From positions 248,001-312,000 of the forward strand of contig NZ_JABAIL010000007.1 in assembly GCF_012641475.1 (NCBI RefSeq): DNA of 64,000 nt, read 5' to 3'. The notes beneath the pieces were generated by a model. That model made no database searches. It saw only the letters and a list, made by a program, of their open reading frames with translations, and was not told the DNA's origin. Source of the DNA: Flammeovirga agarivorans (GTDB lineage Bacteria > Bacteroidota > Bacteroidia > Cytophagales > Flammeovirgaceae). Positions 45,301 through 53,934 of the stretch are shown here, one piece after another; position 1 is the first letter of the stretch, and each line of letters opens with the position of its first letter. The position numbers and the translations under genes are program-made.

Positions 45301-45559
45301 GGTTGTTGGGCTTTTAGTTATTATATGTGTAAATATAACACTTATATAGATCCGTTTGGGTAATGTAAATCACTAGAAAATGATGATAAGTATCGGGTGT
45401 GTTTCATTTTTATGAATTGATTTTATCTGCAAACAATTATTAAATAATGAAGGATAGACGAAGGGAAACTAATTTTTTGTGTAAATTTCTATCAAAATAC
45501 TAGAGTATTTAAAAAGTGATTAGATATCTTTTTGAGTACTACTTACTTATGTAGTTATT

Positions 45560-46942
45560 ATGTTCGAGTTTATAGCATTAATTATTTTTATTGGTCTTCT
45601 ATGGATACTGAATTATATGTCCAATCAGAAGGTTAAATTCCACAAAAGAAATCTTACAGCCATTGCACTGGGTATTTTATTTGGTTGGGCTTTATATGCT
45701 TTTCTTCCTCAAGAAGCCTATCAAGAGCTTAAACATTATATCAGGACAGTGTCTAATATATATATTCGTTTTCTGAAGTTGATGATTGTTCCTATCGTAT
45801 TTATTAGTATTTCACATACATTGGTGAATCTAAGTAATGATAGTAATGTAGGACAGAGGATAGGCAAAATTGTTGCCTATTTTGTGATTTCTGTAACAAG
45901 TGCAGCAGCTATTGCTCTAGGAACCGCGTCCATTTTCGGATTTGATAAAATTATCGATGTTTCTAAGTTTTCAACAGAAAATATTTCAGAAGGATATGCC
46001 AATAGAATTGATGCCCTAAGTGATGCATCACTTGGTAACGTGATTTATGGATTTACTAAAAATATTCCCACCTCTATATTCCAAGCTTTCAGTGATAATA
46101 ATATTATAGGTACTCTTCTGGTAGCAATGCTGATCGGTATGGCAGTGAGAAGAATGAATTCAAGAAAGCCTAATGAAATGGGAATGGTGATTAAAGGATT
46201 AGATGCTGCCAAAATCATTATCAATTCTATGACAATGACCATTATTAAACTGACACCTTATGGGGTATTAGCGTTAATGACAATGGCGGTTGCTGAGAAA
46301 GGCCCTTCATTATTCTCCGATTTAGCCAAGTTTATCTTTGTAGCTTATTTCACTATGCTATTAATCTTTGTAATGCATTTAGTAGTACAAATGTTGAATG
46401 GAGTGAATCCGGTGAAACATTTGAAGAATTTAATGCCAGCAATCATTACCGGATTCTCAACACAATCTAGTGGAGCTACCTTACCTGTTACGATTAATTC
46501 TTTAGAAGAAAGAAATGGTGTTGATACTGAAACTGCAAATATTGCCGCATCATTGGGAACAACAATGGGTATGAATGCATGTGGAGCAATGTGGCCTGTA
46601 TTTATGATCGTACTATCAGTGGGGGTAACGAATGCAATGGGAGGTAACTTGGCACTTTATTCACCAAGTGTTTTAATAACCATGTTTATTTCTGTTGTGA
46701 TTTCTTCTTTTGGAATTGCAGGATTACCAGGAACGGCTTCATTTGCAGCAATAACAGCAATGACAATTATGGGTATAACACCAGAAGTTATGGGAATTGT
46801 CCTAACATTTGTACTTTCTGTAGATTCATTGATAGATATGGGAAGAACAGCTACAAATATATTTGGAGTATCTTCAGCTGCAACCTTCATTTCAAAGAGA
46901 GAAGGATTAATGGATATGGAAACCTTTAATAAAGAAAATTAA
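45560..46942 (+). CDS. Dicarboxylate/amino acid:cation symporter (DAACS family)
   Basis: A 460-residue inner-membrane protein of the glutamate transporter fold. The hairpin-loop serine motif STQSSGATLPVTINS, TM7 motif NMxxT-like (SLGTTMGMNACGAMWPVF), and the HP2/TM8 region (GIAGLPGTASFAAITAMTIMGI ... VDSLIDMGRTATNIFG) are all present and in order. It co-transports C4-dicarboxylates or acidic amino acids with Na+ or H+. The N terminus has an extra TM segment. Followed by a hairpin and a terminator; monocistronic. Confidence 0.93.
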   Translation: MFEFIALIIFIGLLWILNYMSNQKVKFHKRNLTAIALGILFGWALYAFLPQEAYQELKHYIRTVSNIYIRFLKLMIVPIVFISISHTLVNLSNDSNVGQRIGKIVAYFVISVTSAAAIALGTASIFGFDKIIDVSKFSTENISEGYANRIDALSDASLGNVIYGFTKNIPTSIFQAFSDNNIIGTLLVAMLIGMAVRRMNSRKPNEMGMVIKGLDAAKIIINSMTMTIIKLTPYGVLALMTMAVAEKGPSLFSDLAKFIFVAYFTMLLIFVMHLVVQMLNGVNPVKHLKNLMPAIITGFSTQSSGATLPVTINSLEERNGVDTETANIAASLGTTMGMNACGAMWPVFMIVLSVGVTNAMGGNLALYSPSVLITMFISVVISSFGIAGLPGTASFAAITAMTIMGITPEVMGIVLTFVLSVDSLIDMGRTATNIFGVSSAATFISKREGLMDMETFNKEN

Positions 46943-46950
46943 ATATAAGA

Positions 46951-47033
46951 TTCTAATTTATATGTAATTGGTTACATTTGTATTAGAATTATCCAAGAGT
47001 CTGTTTTCAATTATTGAGAATGGGCTCTTTTTT
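46951..47033 (+). terminator. Terminator region of the symporter gene
   Basis: Two elements: ATTCTAAT/ATTAGAAT (about 46951-46989) with inner GTAA/TTAC, and AGAGTCT (46996-47002) / GGGCTCT (47022-47028, two G-T pairs) with an inner TTTTCA/TGAGAA stem and T6. The second is the likely terminator. Confidence 0.7.
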
Positions 47034-47164
47034 ATTATTGACTTATTTTAAGTTGGTTGTATAAAGTGTTATTATTGTACTATTTATAGATTTTGTCGTA
47101 AATTGATGAACTATTCATCAAACAGCTCTGTTATAATATTAAATCGTATAAACGTTATCAGACA

Positions 47165-47599
47165 TTGAAGACAGAATATAATTGTAAAGCTGCAAAATTT
47201 GATTTATCTCAACTACCAATAATTACACTAACTGTTACGAAAGAAGAGCCTAACGTTTCAGATATTGCAGAATATAGACAACTTAAGAACAAGATATTTA
47301 CCCTTCTTGATATGGAAGTGGTAATGGTTGTAGATGTCTCTACTCTAAAATGGTTAAGTGCAGAGTCGAGAGTGGCATTCGGTTTAAGTTTGAGAGAAAC
47401 AGAATCAAAATTTGATCACATTCTAAAAAAATCATTTATAGTGATACCGAATGTGGTGGGGAAGGTAATTGTTCAGGGTGTAAATATTATAGCTCGCCCA
47501 AAAATACCACAAGATATTTGTAGGACAATGGGGTCTGCACTAAGAAAAGCAGAAGCCTATTGTGATGTGTTTCTAGCTAAAGAAAGAAAAGTAATATAA
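47165..47599 (+). CDS. Small STAS/SpoIIAA-like protein (tentative)
   Basis: A 144-residue soluble protein. The central VVMVVDVSTLKWLSAESRVAFG followed by a helix and ILKKSFIVIPNVVGKVIVQGVN resembles the strand-helix pattern of STAS/SpoIIAA-like proteins, in which a DVSxL loop comes before the second helix. I could not confirm the family. The start appears to be TTG at 47165: no in-frame ATG is present within the 60 nt upstream, and the next internal one is too late. A perfect 13-bp terminator follows. Confidence 0.6.
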   Translation: MKTEYNCKAAKFDLSQLPIITLTVTKEEPNVSDIAEYRQLKNKIFTLLDMEVVMVVDVSTLKWLSAESRVAFGLSLRETESKFDHILKKSFIVIPNVVGKVIVQGVNIIARPKIPQDICRTMGSALRKAEAYCDVFLAKERKVI

Positions 47600-47602
47600 A
47601 TG

Positions 47603-47637
47603 AAGAGGTTGTTAATGTACTTAACAACCTCTTTTCT
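47603..47637 (+). terminator. Terminator of the STAS-like gene
   Basis: A perfect 13-bp stem AAGAGGTTGTTAA (47603-47615) / TTAACAACCTCTT (47621-47633) with loop TGTAC, then TTTTC. It lies between convergent genes and could also affect the minus-strand microprotein. Confidence 0.9.
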
Positions 47638-47641
47638 GTTC

Positions 47642-47809
47642 TTAAACGCCTCTTGCCTTTAAAACGTCTTGTAGAGCAAGTACCATCGTATGATTATGAT
47701 GTGATACTGCTTGCTCATTGGCTGATTGAGCCAAGGTTTTTAATTCATCTGTAGTAAGTGATGAAAAGTGATCTAAAAATTGGATATATATATCTTGTGC
47801 TAAACTCAT
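47642..47809 (-). CDS. Microprotein A (55 aa), paralogue of the next gene
   Basis: A 55-codon gene, ATG at 47809 and TAA at 47642-47644. The protein reads MSLAQDIYIQFLDHFSSLTT, then DELKTLAQSANEQAV and ends LQDVLKARGV. It aligns without gaps to the first 55 residues of the neighbouring protein: DIYIQFLDHFSSLTTDEL against DFYLNSIEKLSSLSDDEL, and LALQDVLKARG against SALNDAISQRN. Such paralogy over the full length supports it being a real gene. It is helical, acidic in the middle, and has no known domain. Its start is 34 bp downstream of its paralogue's stop, on the same strand, so cotranscription is likely. Confidence 0.65.
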   Translation of the reverse strand: MSLAQDIYIQFLDHFSSLTTDELKTLAQSANEQAVSHHNHTMVLALQDVLKARGV

Positions 47810-47842
47810 GATGTATTTTTTTAAATAGTTAAATAAAGAAAA

Positions 47843-48097
47843 TTAAACTAACTCAAGCTGGTTGTTTCTAAGAGAAATATGTCGTTTTATCGACATTCTA
47901 CCCCCTTTTATAATTAAAGGAGTTCCCTTGAAATTCCGTTGAGAAATGGCATCATTGAGTGCAGAAAGATAAGCACCTCTTGTGGAGGTCCATCCAAGAT
48001 TTCCCACCTCTTTATTAAAAGAGTGGATGAGTTCATCATCTGAAAGTGATGATAACTTTTCGATACTGTTAAGATAAAAATCTTCTGTAAATGTCAT
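47843..48097 (-). CDS. Microprotein B (84 aa), paralogue of microprotein A
   Basis: An 84-residue protein when started at ATG 48097; an upstream ATG at 48121 would add 8 residues (MFHRKRYF). The 48097 start is preferred because the alignment with microprotein A begins there. Residues 1-56 are the shared helical region. The extra C-terminal 28 residues are basic (IIKGGRMSIKRHISLRNNQ), suggesting nucleic-acid or membrane contact, but I recognise no family. The gene is the first one downstream of the candidate structured RNA at 48131-48249. Confidence 0.65.
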   Translation of the reverse strand: MTFTEDFYLNSIEKLSSLSDDELIHSFNKEVGNLGWTSTRGAYLSALNDAISQRNFKGTPLIIKGGRMSIKRHISLRNNQLELV

Positions 48098-48130
48098 AAA
48101 ATAGCGTTTACGATGAAACATAAATTCATG

Positions 48131-48249
48131 ACATCAAGAAAAATTTTGGAGAATGGTAAGGTAGGCGTTTTTGTCCATCCTACTGGACCACATCCATTCT
48201 ACCACCGTGGCTAGTGCTCGGTTGGCATCCATTCAAGGATTCTTGATGT
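48131..48249 (-). ncRNA. Candidate structured RNA / riboswitch-like leader
   Basis: A roughly 119-nt segment, visibly richer in G and C than its surroundings. Its ends form a perfect 10-bp stem (ACATCAAGAA at 48131-48140 with TTCTTGATGT at 48240-48249). Inside: GAATGG/CCATTC (48229-48234 with 48151-48156); CCA(A)CCG/CGGTGG (about 48205-48228); GGTAG/CTACC (48200-48204 with 48160-48164); GTCC/GGAC (48173-48176 with 48185-48188). A second GAATGGAT copy (about 48192-48199) could compete for the same CCATTC, allowing two folds. A consensus promoter (48255-48287) predicts a start within a few bases of the first stem, fixing the minus strand. No T-tract follows, so it probably continues into the microprotein genes as a leader, or is processed. 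I could not match it to a known class. Confidence 0.6.
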
Positions 48250-48254
48250 TGATA

Positions 48255-48287
48255 CAAATTTAAAGGAATTAAATTATTTAATCCAAA
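48255..48287 (-). promoter_or_regulatory. Consensus Bacteroidota promoter of the structured RNA
   Basis: On the minus strand TTTG (48287-48284), a 21-nt spacer and TAAATTTG (48262-48255) match the Bacteroidota -33/-7 consensus TTTG / TAnnTTTG with no mismatches. The predicted start lies at about 48248-48250. Confidence 0.75.
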
Positions 48288-48321
48288 TCATTTTATAAAA
48301 ATCTACTGATTTGGTAGAGTT

Positions 48322-49653
48322 TTATTTATTGGAGTATTGAAAAAGCATTTGTTTTCCTTTTCTAAAATAGATAGCATAGCATTTTGGCAAGAAGTAAATC
48401 AATGAGACTATATTGATCTTTTCTCTTTTTATAAAGTAATAAGTGATCAAAATAAAACCAATAAACTCAGTAAATAAAGAGGGAAGTACCGTACCTAATT
48501 CACCAAAAAAGTGAATGAAAAAGTAAGAAGAAACGATCAAAATACAACTGTTGAGTACGACTACATTGGTAGAATGTTGCGGTTTGCCAATAGCATTGGT
48601 ATAACTACCAAAGAAGGCCCCTAATGGATTAAATAAGGAAGATAAGATTAAAATAACTAATAAGTAGTAGGCATCGGCATAGACTTCTCCATGTAAAAAG
48701 ATAATAATTGGTTTAATCACTATCATGAAAATCAGAGATAAAGGCAGAATTAAAGAGTAGACTCTGACCAACGTCTTTTTGAATTCATTCTTAAATTTAT
48801 TGAGCTGACCGCTTTCAAACAAGACCACAATTTTAGGATAGAAAATCAATTGAATAGAATTCCCTAAAGCGAGTATAATTATTAAATATCGTTGTGCTAA
48901 TCCTAATACTGCTGTGACTTCTAATGATAATAATCCAGCCGAAATAAATAATGTCATTCTTGATGCTATCGTACCAAAAATCGCTTTTAATGTACCTTGT
49001 TTAGCATAGAATATAATTTGTTTAAAAGTCTTAGGGTTAAATTTACTTTTGATGATCTTAAATATGGGAAGTGTAGAAAGTGATAGGAAAAATACTACCG
49101 TATACATTCCGCTTAAACCCCATATTAGATCCTCTAATTTTGGTTGTTGAAGTTGCCATAAACCATAGCAAAGAAGACCCAAACAGATGATAGTAAATAT
49201 ATTGATCAGTACAGTTTTATGTAATTGTCTATTACTCTTATGAATGTTTTCTATCCATTTTAAACTATTATTAGTGATTGAGTAGATAGGGTAGAGGACC
49301 AATAAACTACTGATTTCAGGGAATAGATTAAATAAACCGACCGTTAAAATGATACTACCAATTATTCCTTCAATAAGTAATAAACTAACGAATACGGTTT
49401 TGAAGGATGAATATTGTACATCTGCTTCTTTTCCAGAAGAAAACTTGACTAATGAAGCATACAAAACACCTTCTCTAATATTAATAGAGACATTGTAAAC
49501 CGCGAGGAATAAAAACCATTTTCCTACAACAGAAGCTTCAAATAAATGAGTGATAAATAATAGGAGAGAGTAATTAATAAATAATTCGCTTACTGTGATA
49601 GTAATCGAAGATAGAAAAGGTCTCTCTGTAAATTGACGTATGAGTAATTTCAT
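48322..49653 (-). CDS. Polysaccharide flippase-like membrane protein (MOP superfamily)
   Basis: A 443-residue protein with about 12 TM segments and the layout of the oligosaccharide flippase/Wzx branch of the MOP superfamily: a charged N terminus, paired helices, FYAKQGTLKAIFGTIASRMTLF at the start of the second half, and LSLIFMIVIKPIIIFLHGEVYADAY typical of the same family. It would flip lipid-linked glycan repeat units across the inner membrane. No other capsule or O-antigen genes are adjacent, so the substrate is open. Start ATG at 49653. Confidence 0.75.
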   Translation of the reverse strand: MKLLIRQFTERPFLSSITITVSELFINYSLLLFITHLFEASVVGKWFLFLAVYNVSINIREGVLYASLVKFSSGKEADVQYSSFKTVFVSLLLIEGIIGSIILTVGLFNLFPEISSLLVLYPIYSITNNSLKWIENIHKSNRQLHKTVLINIFTIICLGLLCYGLWQLQQPKLEDLIWGLSGMYTVVFFLSLSTLPIFKIIKSKFNPKTFKQIIFYAKQGTLKAIFGTIASRMTLFISAGLLSLEVTAVLGLAQRYLIIILALGNSIQLIFYPKIVVLFESGQLNKFKNEFKKTLVRVYSLILPLSLIFMIVIKPIIIFLHGEVYADAYYLLVILILSSLFNPLGAFFGSYTNAIGKPQHSTNVVVLNSCILIVSSYFFIHFFGELGTVLPSLFTEFIGFILITYYFIKREKINIVSLIYFLPKCYAIYFRKGKQMLFQYSNK

Positions 49654-49882
49654 TATTAGGTAGTAACAACATCTATATTAAAAATAAGGATTAATAGATA
49701 GTATTAATAAATATTAGTCGCAAGTTGCAACTATATAATCGTTTTTCATTATACATAACCATTTATCATCAATAAAATTCAATTGTCACTTACTGTTTAT
49801 GTTTTCTTAATAATATTTAAACAAGTGATTGATTTTTAATATATTGTCGTTAGTAAGGGTATAAACAACAAAAGATTCACCT

Positions 49883-50287
49883 ATGAAATTATTACAACTC
49901 TTATCGATATTATTCTTTTTGGCTTTATCCAATACATCATTTTCTCAAACAAGATTTGAGGTAGCGGAGATGAGTGCATATCCAGAATTCACTCAGAGAG
50001 AAAAAGAACAGTTTGAACACTTAGCTGTCGAAGCAAAAGAAACAGAAGAGGGTATTGAGTTGGCATTTCTTAGTGGACAAGAATCAAATAATAAATATAT
50101 TAATACCTACGAGTATCAAAAAAAGGAAAATGGTGAAAAGATCTACACCGAAAGAAGTGAAGATGGACATGTGATTGTAATGATCAGTTACAAGAAAAAC
50201 TTATTTTCAAAGGACCAGATTGTCATGCAGCAGTTTAGCAACAATGGTTTTCTAATGGGCTCGTTTATATTCGAAGAAGCTAGATAA
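49883..50287 (+). CDS. Small secreted protein of unknown function
   Basis: A 134-residue protein with a clear signal peptide (ends near SNTSFSQ, residue 22). The mature part is about 112 residues, acidic then beta-rich (HVIVMISYKKNLFSKDQIVMQQFSNN), and I recognise no family. Monocistronic; terminator at 50310. Confidence 0.65.
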   Translation: MKLLQLLSILFFLALSNTSFSQTRFEVAEMSAYPEFTQREKEQFEHLAVEAKETEEGIELAFLSGQESNNKYINTYEYQKKENGEKIYTERSEDGHVIVMISYKKNLFSKDQIVMQQFSNNGFLMGSFIFEEAR

Positions 50288-50309
50288 TTAATTTAATATA
50301 TAATGAATA

Positions 50310-50348
50310 AAGGTCATCCTAAACTATGATGTTATGGATGACCTTTTT
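50310..50348. terminator. Terminator between convergent genes
   Basis: A 10-bp stem AAGGTCATCC (50310-50319) / GGATGACCTT (50336-50345), 16-nt loop, then T5. Confidence 0.88.
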
Positions 50349-50353
50349 CTTTT

Positions 50354-51334
50354 TTATGAATTTGACGATAAATTCGTCTGATATTCTTTTGGTGTGATCT
50401 TATACTTCTTTTTAAAGGCAGTAGAAAAATGACTGGCACTGGAGAAACCTAAATCCATTGCGATCATAAGGTTGGTTTTTTGTCTTTCCCTCAATAATCG
50501 TTTTGCCTTTTCTAACCTCACATTGGTATGAAATGTAGTGATTGTCATACCGAAAACTTGCTTAAATAAGAACCTCAAACGGCTTTCACTTAAACCTACT
50601 TCTCGAGATAATTCTTCTAGTGGGATGATTTTATCTGTTGTAGACTCCAACAAACGGTGTGCTTTAAATATAGGTTCAATATTAAAGCTATACGTATTGG
50701 ATTCAGTAATATCTTCACGAATCGATACATTGAGAAAGAAGCGATTAAGCATGGCTTTTCCTAAGGTTTCCATTCGATCTTTATAGAAAATCTCTGTCGA
50801 TTTCATTGAAAATGCCTCATCATAAAAGAAGATCATTTTATTATCAAATTCTTCATAGACAAAAAAGACTTTATCGAGAGACATTAGTGCCGTTAGTCCT
50901 TTGTCTTGGTGGATGTAATAGTTGAAGTATTCTTTTGAGATACGAACAATAAATAGTTTGATATGTTCATTGGTTCTATACTTCCAATCTAAATTTGAAT
51001 CGGAGTTAGAGCAAAAAGCTCCAACAGAATTATAATTCAATTGATTGATGACTTGATCTTCATTATTATCATCTACTTTGTTCCCGCCAAAAAAGGGGTC
51101 ACCAAAAACAAGGGTAATAAATGGAGCTTCTTCTACTTCTTTTGGTCTAGGGTGGTGGAAGTCTTCATGAAAAGTAACATCAAACTTAATCAGATCCATT
51201 TTCTCATTACAATCTATAACTTCGATACTTCCTGTCGCTAATTCATTATCAAAAGTAAGTAAATCTCCTTTTCTTTTGGAATTAAAGAAAGAACCCCATT
51301 TGTCTAAAGTTAAATGCAAATTTTCTCTTAGCAT
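50354..51334 (-). CDS. AraC-family transcriptional regulator
   Basis: A 326-residue protein. Residues about 1-215 form a beta-rich sensor-like domain without a recognised ligand motif (contains PFITLVFGDPFFGG). Residues about 225-320 are an AraC/XylS DNA-binding domain with two helix-turn-helix units: LEELSREVGLSESRLRFLFK and AMDLGFSSASHFSTAFKKKY, ending in the typical ITPKEYQ. It is divergent from the 51718 sulfatase across a 383-bp gap, suggesting that it regulates it. The layout closely parallels the regulator at 60121 next to another sulfatase. Confidence 0.9.
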   Translation of the reverse strand: MLRENLHLTLDKWGSFFNSKRKGDLLTFDNELATGSIEVIDCNEKMDLIKFDVTFHEDFHHPRPKEVEEAPFITLVFGDPFFGGNKVDDNNEDQVINQLNYNSVGAFCSNSDSNLDWKYRTNEHIKLFIVRISKEYFNYYIHQDKGLTALMSLDKVFFVYEEFDNKMIFFYDEAFSMKSTEIFYKDRMETLGKAMLNRFFLNVSIREDITESNTYSFNIEPIFKAHRLLESTTDKIIPLEELSREVGLSESRLRFLFKQVFGMTITTFHTNVRLEKAKRLLRERQKTNLMIAMDLGFSSASHFSTAFKKKYKITPKEYQTNLSSNS

Positions 51335-51717
51335 TGTAGTTTCTGCGTTATATCAATTATAGATTATTCTTTGTTATCAAAACGATAATTAAGTTAATGC
51401 ATTTATTTCAAAATGTACTCTTATCAAAAAGAAACTGATATATAGTTGTAATAATATCTTTTGAAAGTACTATGAAATATGCTGATAATGAATAGGACAC
51501 CTTACTCCTTAGTGGAATACTACTATTAGAATATACTATGGAATTTGTATTATATGCTGATGTACCTAGATAATAAATATATTATGTACAACATTCCTGA
51601 TATTTCTTCAACTATACTCAATAAGTTCATTATTTTAGTTAGTGATTACTTCAATAAATAAATAATTAAAACCCAAGCAAAGTACAAAACACGTACTTCA
51701 ATAGATTAACTATAAAA
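51335..51717. other. Divergent regulatory gap between AraC regulator and sulfatase
   Basis: 383 bp of AT-rich sequence that must hold both promoters. Repeated strings: TTATCAAAA at 51374-51382 and 51421-51429, and ATATGCTGAT at 51478-51487 and 51552-51561. None has the 21-bp direct-repeat spacing seen at the HTCS sites. No ORF or clear consensus promoter. Confidence 0.35.
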
Positions 51718-53469
51718 ATGAGACACATCTTAAGTTTATTACTGATTGCTACCGTTTTGTACGGTTGTAACTCAAGCTCTACCAATACAGAGACGTCATC
51801 CGATAAAAAAGATAAAACCAATGTACTAATACTAATAGGTGATGATATTGCCTTCGGAGATTTAGGAGTGTATGCTTCTGAAATCAAAACCCCCAATTTT
51901 CACCGTTTAGCAGAATCGGGAGTAAGGTTTACAAATTTTCATGCTTCACCAGTTTGTTCAGTAACAAGGTCTATGTTAATGACAGGTTGTAATAATATCG
52001 AGGTAGGCCTAGGCTCTTTTGATTATTCTTTCTATCCTGCATCTAAAGGAAAAGCGGGATATGAAGGTTATCTGACTAGAAATGCTGTTGCACTATCTCA
52101 ATTATTTAATGATGAGGGGTATGAAGTATTGAAAGTAGGAAAATGGCATTTAGGGGGTGAAGCAGCAGGTGGATACACTCCATTAGAATGGGGTTTTACC
52201 AAAGAGTTTGGTATCCTATCGGGTGGATCCAATCACTGGAACGATTTAAGAATGACTCCAATTTTTTCTGATCCAGATTTTATGCATAAGAAATTTAAGG
52301 AACATTGGACGTTAAATGGTGAGAAATACAATAGACCTGAAGGAGTGTATTCTGGAGAGCTTTACACAAAACAAATGATTGATTTTATAAAAGAGGCAAA
52401 AGCTGAAGGGAAACCGTGGTTCTCTTGGATGGCTTTTACTACTGCTCATTTTCCTATTCAAGCGCCACCAGAATTAGTTGAAAAACATTATAAATTTTAT
52501 CTAGAAAAAGGGTATGAGGGATTAAAACAATACCGCTATGAAAGATTAAAAGCGAAAGGGTTAATCTCACATAGTGCACAACCAGCACCCGAAAATGATT
52601 TGGTAAAGAAATGGTCTCAGCTAAGTCAAAAAGAAAAAGAGTACCAAGCTAAGGTATTTGCTACTTATGCAGCAGAGATTGAAGATCAGGATAACCGTAT
52701 TGGACAGATATTAGATTATCTCAAAGAATCTGGACAGATGGATAATACTTTAATTGTCTATCTTTCTGACAATGGGCCAGAAGGTATGGAAGCTGAAAAC
52801 CCTAATACAGGAAATCAGGTGTTTGGGCAATGGATTGCCAATAATTATGATACTTCTTTTGAAGGTATTGGTACAGCCAATTCGTCAAATTACATTGGTA
52901 CAGCTTGGGCCAATGCAGCAACTGGTGGTTTGTCTTGGTGGAAATGGTTTATTGGTGAAGGTGGTGTAAGAGTACCTATGATAATAGTTCCTCCAGGAGC
53001 CTCAAAAGACAATTATTCTAGAGCAGGACAAATGAGTAATGTGGTGATGTCTGTGAAAGATCTACCGATGACCATTTTAGATTATGCAGGTATCCAACAT
53101 CCAGGAGATACTTATAAAGGAAAGAAAGTGGTCACACCCACAGGAATTTCTGCTAGACCATTCTTGGATGGAAAATCTGATATAGTCCGTAATGATAAAC
53201 AATGGTATGCCTTTGAACTGTTTGGTAATGCTTACATTATGCAAGGGAATTACAAGCTGATTAAAGTAAGAAAAGGTATGTTTGGTGATGGGCAATGGCA
53301 TCTATACGATGTAGTAAAAGATCCATCTGAAAGTATGCCATTAGAGGATAAAATGAAAGATAAATTTGATCAAATGTTAGCCACCTATAAACAGTATGAA
53401 AAAGACCATCAATTGGTACAAGTTGACGAAAGTTGGAATGCTTTTAAAGCGGCAAGTGAAGGCAACTAA
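51718..53469 (+). CDS. S1 sulfatase, lipoprotein, with atypical CSVTR motif
   Basis: A 583-residue lipoprotein (lipobox VLYGC, C17) with the architecture of Pseudomonas arylsulfatase-type S1_4 enzymes: GDDIAFGDLG metal ligands, GKWHLGG, TAHFPIQAP and YLSDNGPEG, plus a late GEGGVRVPMII segment. The formylglycine site reads CSVTRSMLMTG (C80-S81-V82-T83-R84) where the family usually has CxPxR (CSPTR in the Pseudomonas enzyme) or CxAxR. All other visible active-site residues are in place, so it is probably active if the cysteine can be matured. Divergent from an AraC regulator; a terminator follows. Confidence 0.9.
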   Translation: MRHILSLLLIATVLYGCNSSSTNTETSSDKKDKTNVLILIGDDIAFGDLGVYASEIKTPNFHRLAESGVRFTNFHASPVCSVTRSMLMTGCNNIEVGLGSFDYSFYPASKGKAGYEGYLTRNAVALSQLFNDEGYEVLKVGKWHLGGEAAGGYTPLEWGFTKEFGILSGGSNHWNDLRMTPIFSDPDFMHKKFKEHWTLNGEKYNRPEGVYSGELYTKQMIDFIKEAKAEGKPWFSWMAFTTAHFPIQAPPELVEKHYKFYLEKGYEGLKQYRYERLKAKGLISHSAQPAPENDLVKKWSQLSQKEKEYQAKVFATYAAEIEDQDNRIGQILDYLKESGQMDNTLIVYLSDNGPEGMEAENPNTGNQVFGQWIANNYDTSFEGIGTANSSNYIGTAWANAATGGLSWWKWFIGEGGVRVPMIIVPPGASKDNYSRAGQMSNVVMSVKDLPMTILDYAGIQHPGDTYKGKKVVTPTGISARPFLDGKSDIVRNDKQWYAFELFGNAYIMQGNYKLIKVRKGMFGDGQWHLYDVVKDPSESMPLEDKMKDKFDQMLATYKQYEKDHQLVQVDESWNAFKAASEGN

Positions 53470-53486
53470 TCAAAAAAGATAGATAG

Positions 53487-53520
53487 AAGGCCATTGATGT
53501 AAAAGTCGATGGCCTTTTTT
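53487..53520 (+). terminator. Terminator of the 51718 sulfatase gene
   Basis: AAGGCCATTGA (53487-53497) pairs with TCGATGGCCTT (53506-53516, one G-T pair) around an 8-nt loop, then T6. Confidence 0.9.
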
Positions 53521-53567
53521 ATGTTGTTAAATTCTTATCGAGTATAATTGCCAAAATTTATATCTAT

Positions 53568-53873
53568 ATGAAAATAACTATCGACAATAAAGAATACGAA
53601 GTAGGACCAAGGAACAAAACAGTTCTTGATGTATGCAGAAAACACAAATTAAGCATTACAGCTCCTTGTTATAAAACACTACGTCAGTTTGGAACCTGCA
53701 ATTCTTGTCTTGTTGAAGTAGATGGTGAAAAGAAATTATCTTGCGGAATTCCTCCTGATGAGAATGAAAAGTATGTACTTCAAAGAGATGATTTATTAGA
53801 GGAGCGTAAAGAGAAAGTAAAGATTTTTAAATCCCACAAAGAAAAAATGGAAAGGTTGTTAGGCAAGAGTTAA
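53568..53873 (+). CDS. [2Fe-2S] ferredoxin-like protein
   Basis: A 101-residue protein. Four cysteines at C34, C44, C47 and C59 (C-x9-C-x2-C-x11-C) match the Fer2_4-type [2Fe-2S] domain found at the N terminus of NuoG and formate dehydrogenase subunits; here it stands alone with a charged helical tail (ERKEKVKIFKSHKEKMERLL). It probably carries electrons for an unidentified enzyme. The spacing to the 53935 gene is 61 bp, same strand. Confidence 0.78.
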   Translation: MKITIDNKEYEVGPRNKTVLDVCRKHKLSITAPCYKTLRQFGTCNSCLVEVDGEKKLSCGIPPDENEKYVLQRDDLLEERKEKVKIFKSHKEKMERLLGKS

Positions 53874-53934
53874 TTTATAGATCAACACTATAGTGTAGTT
53901 TTTTTATTCCAATTTTTTTTCCTGTTATTCTATC

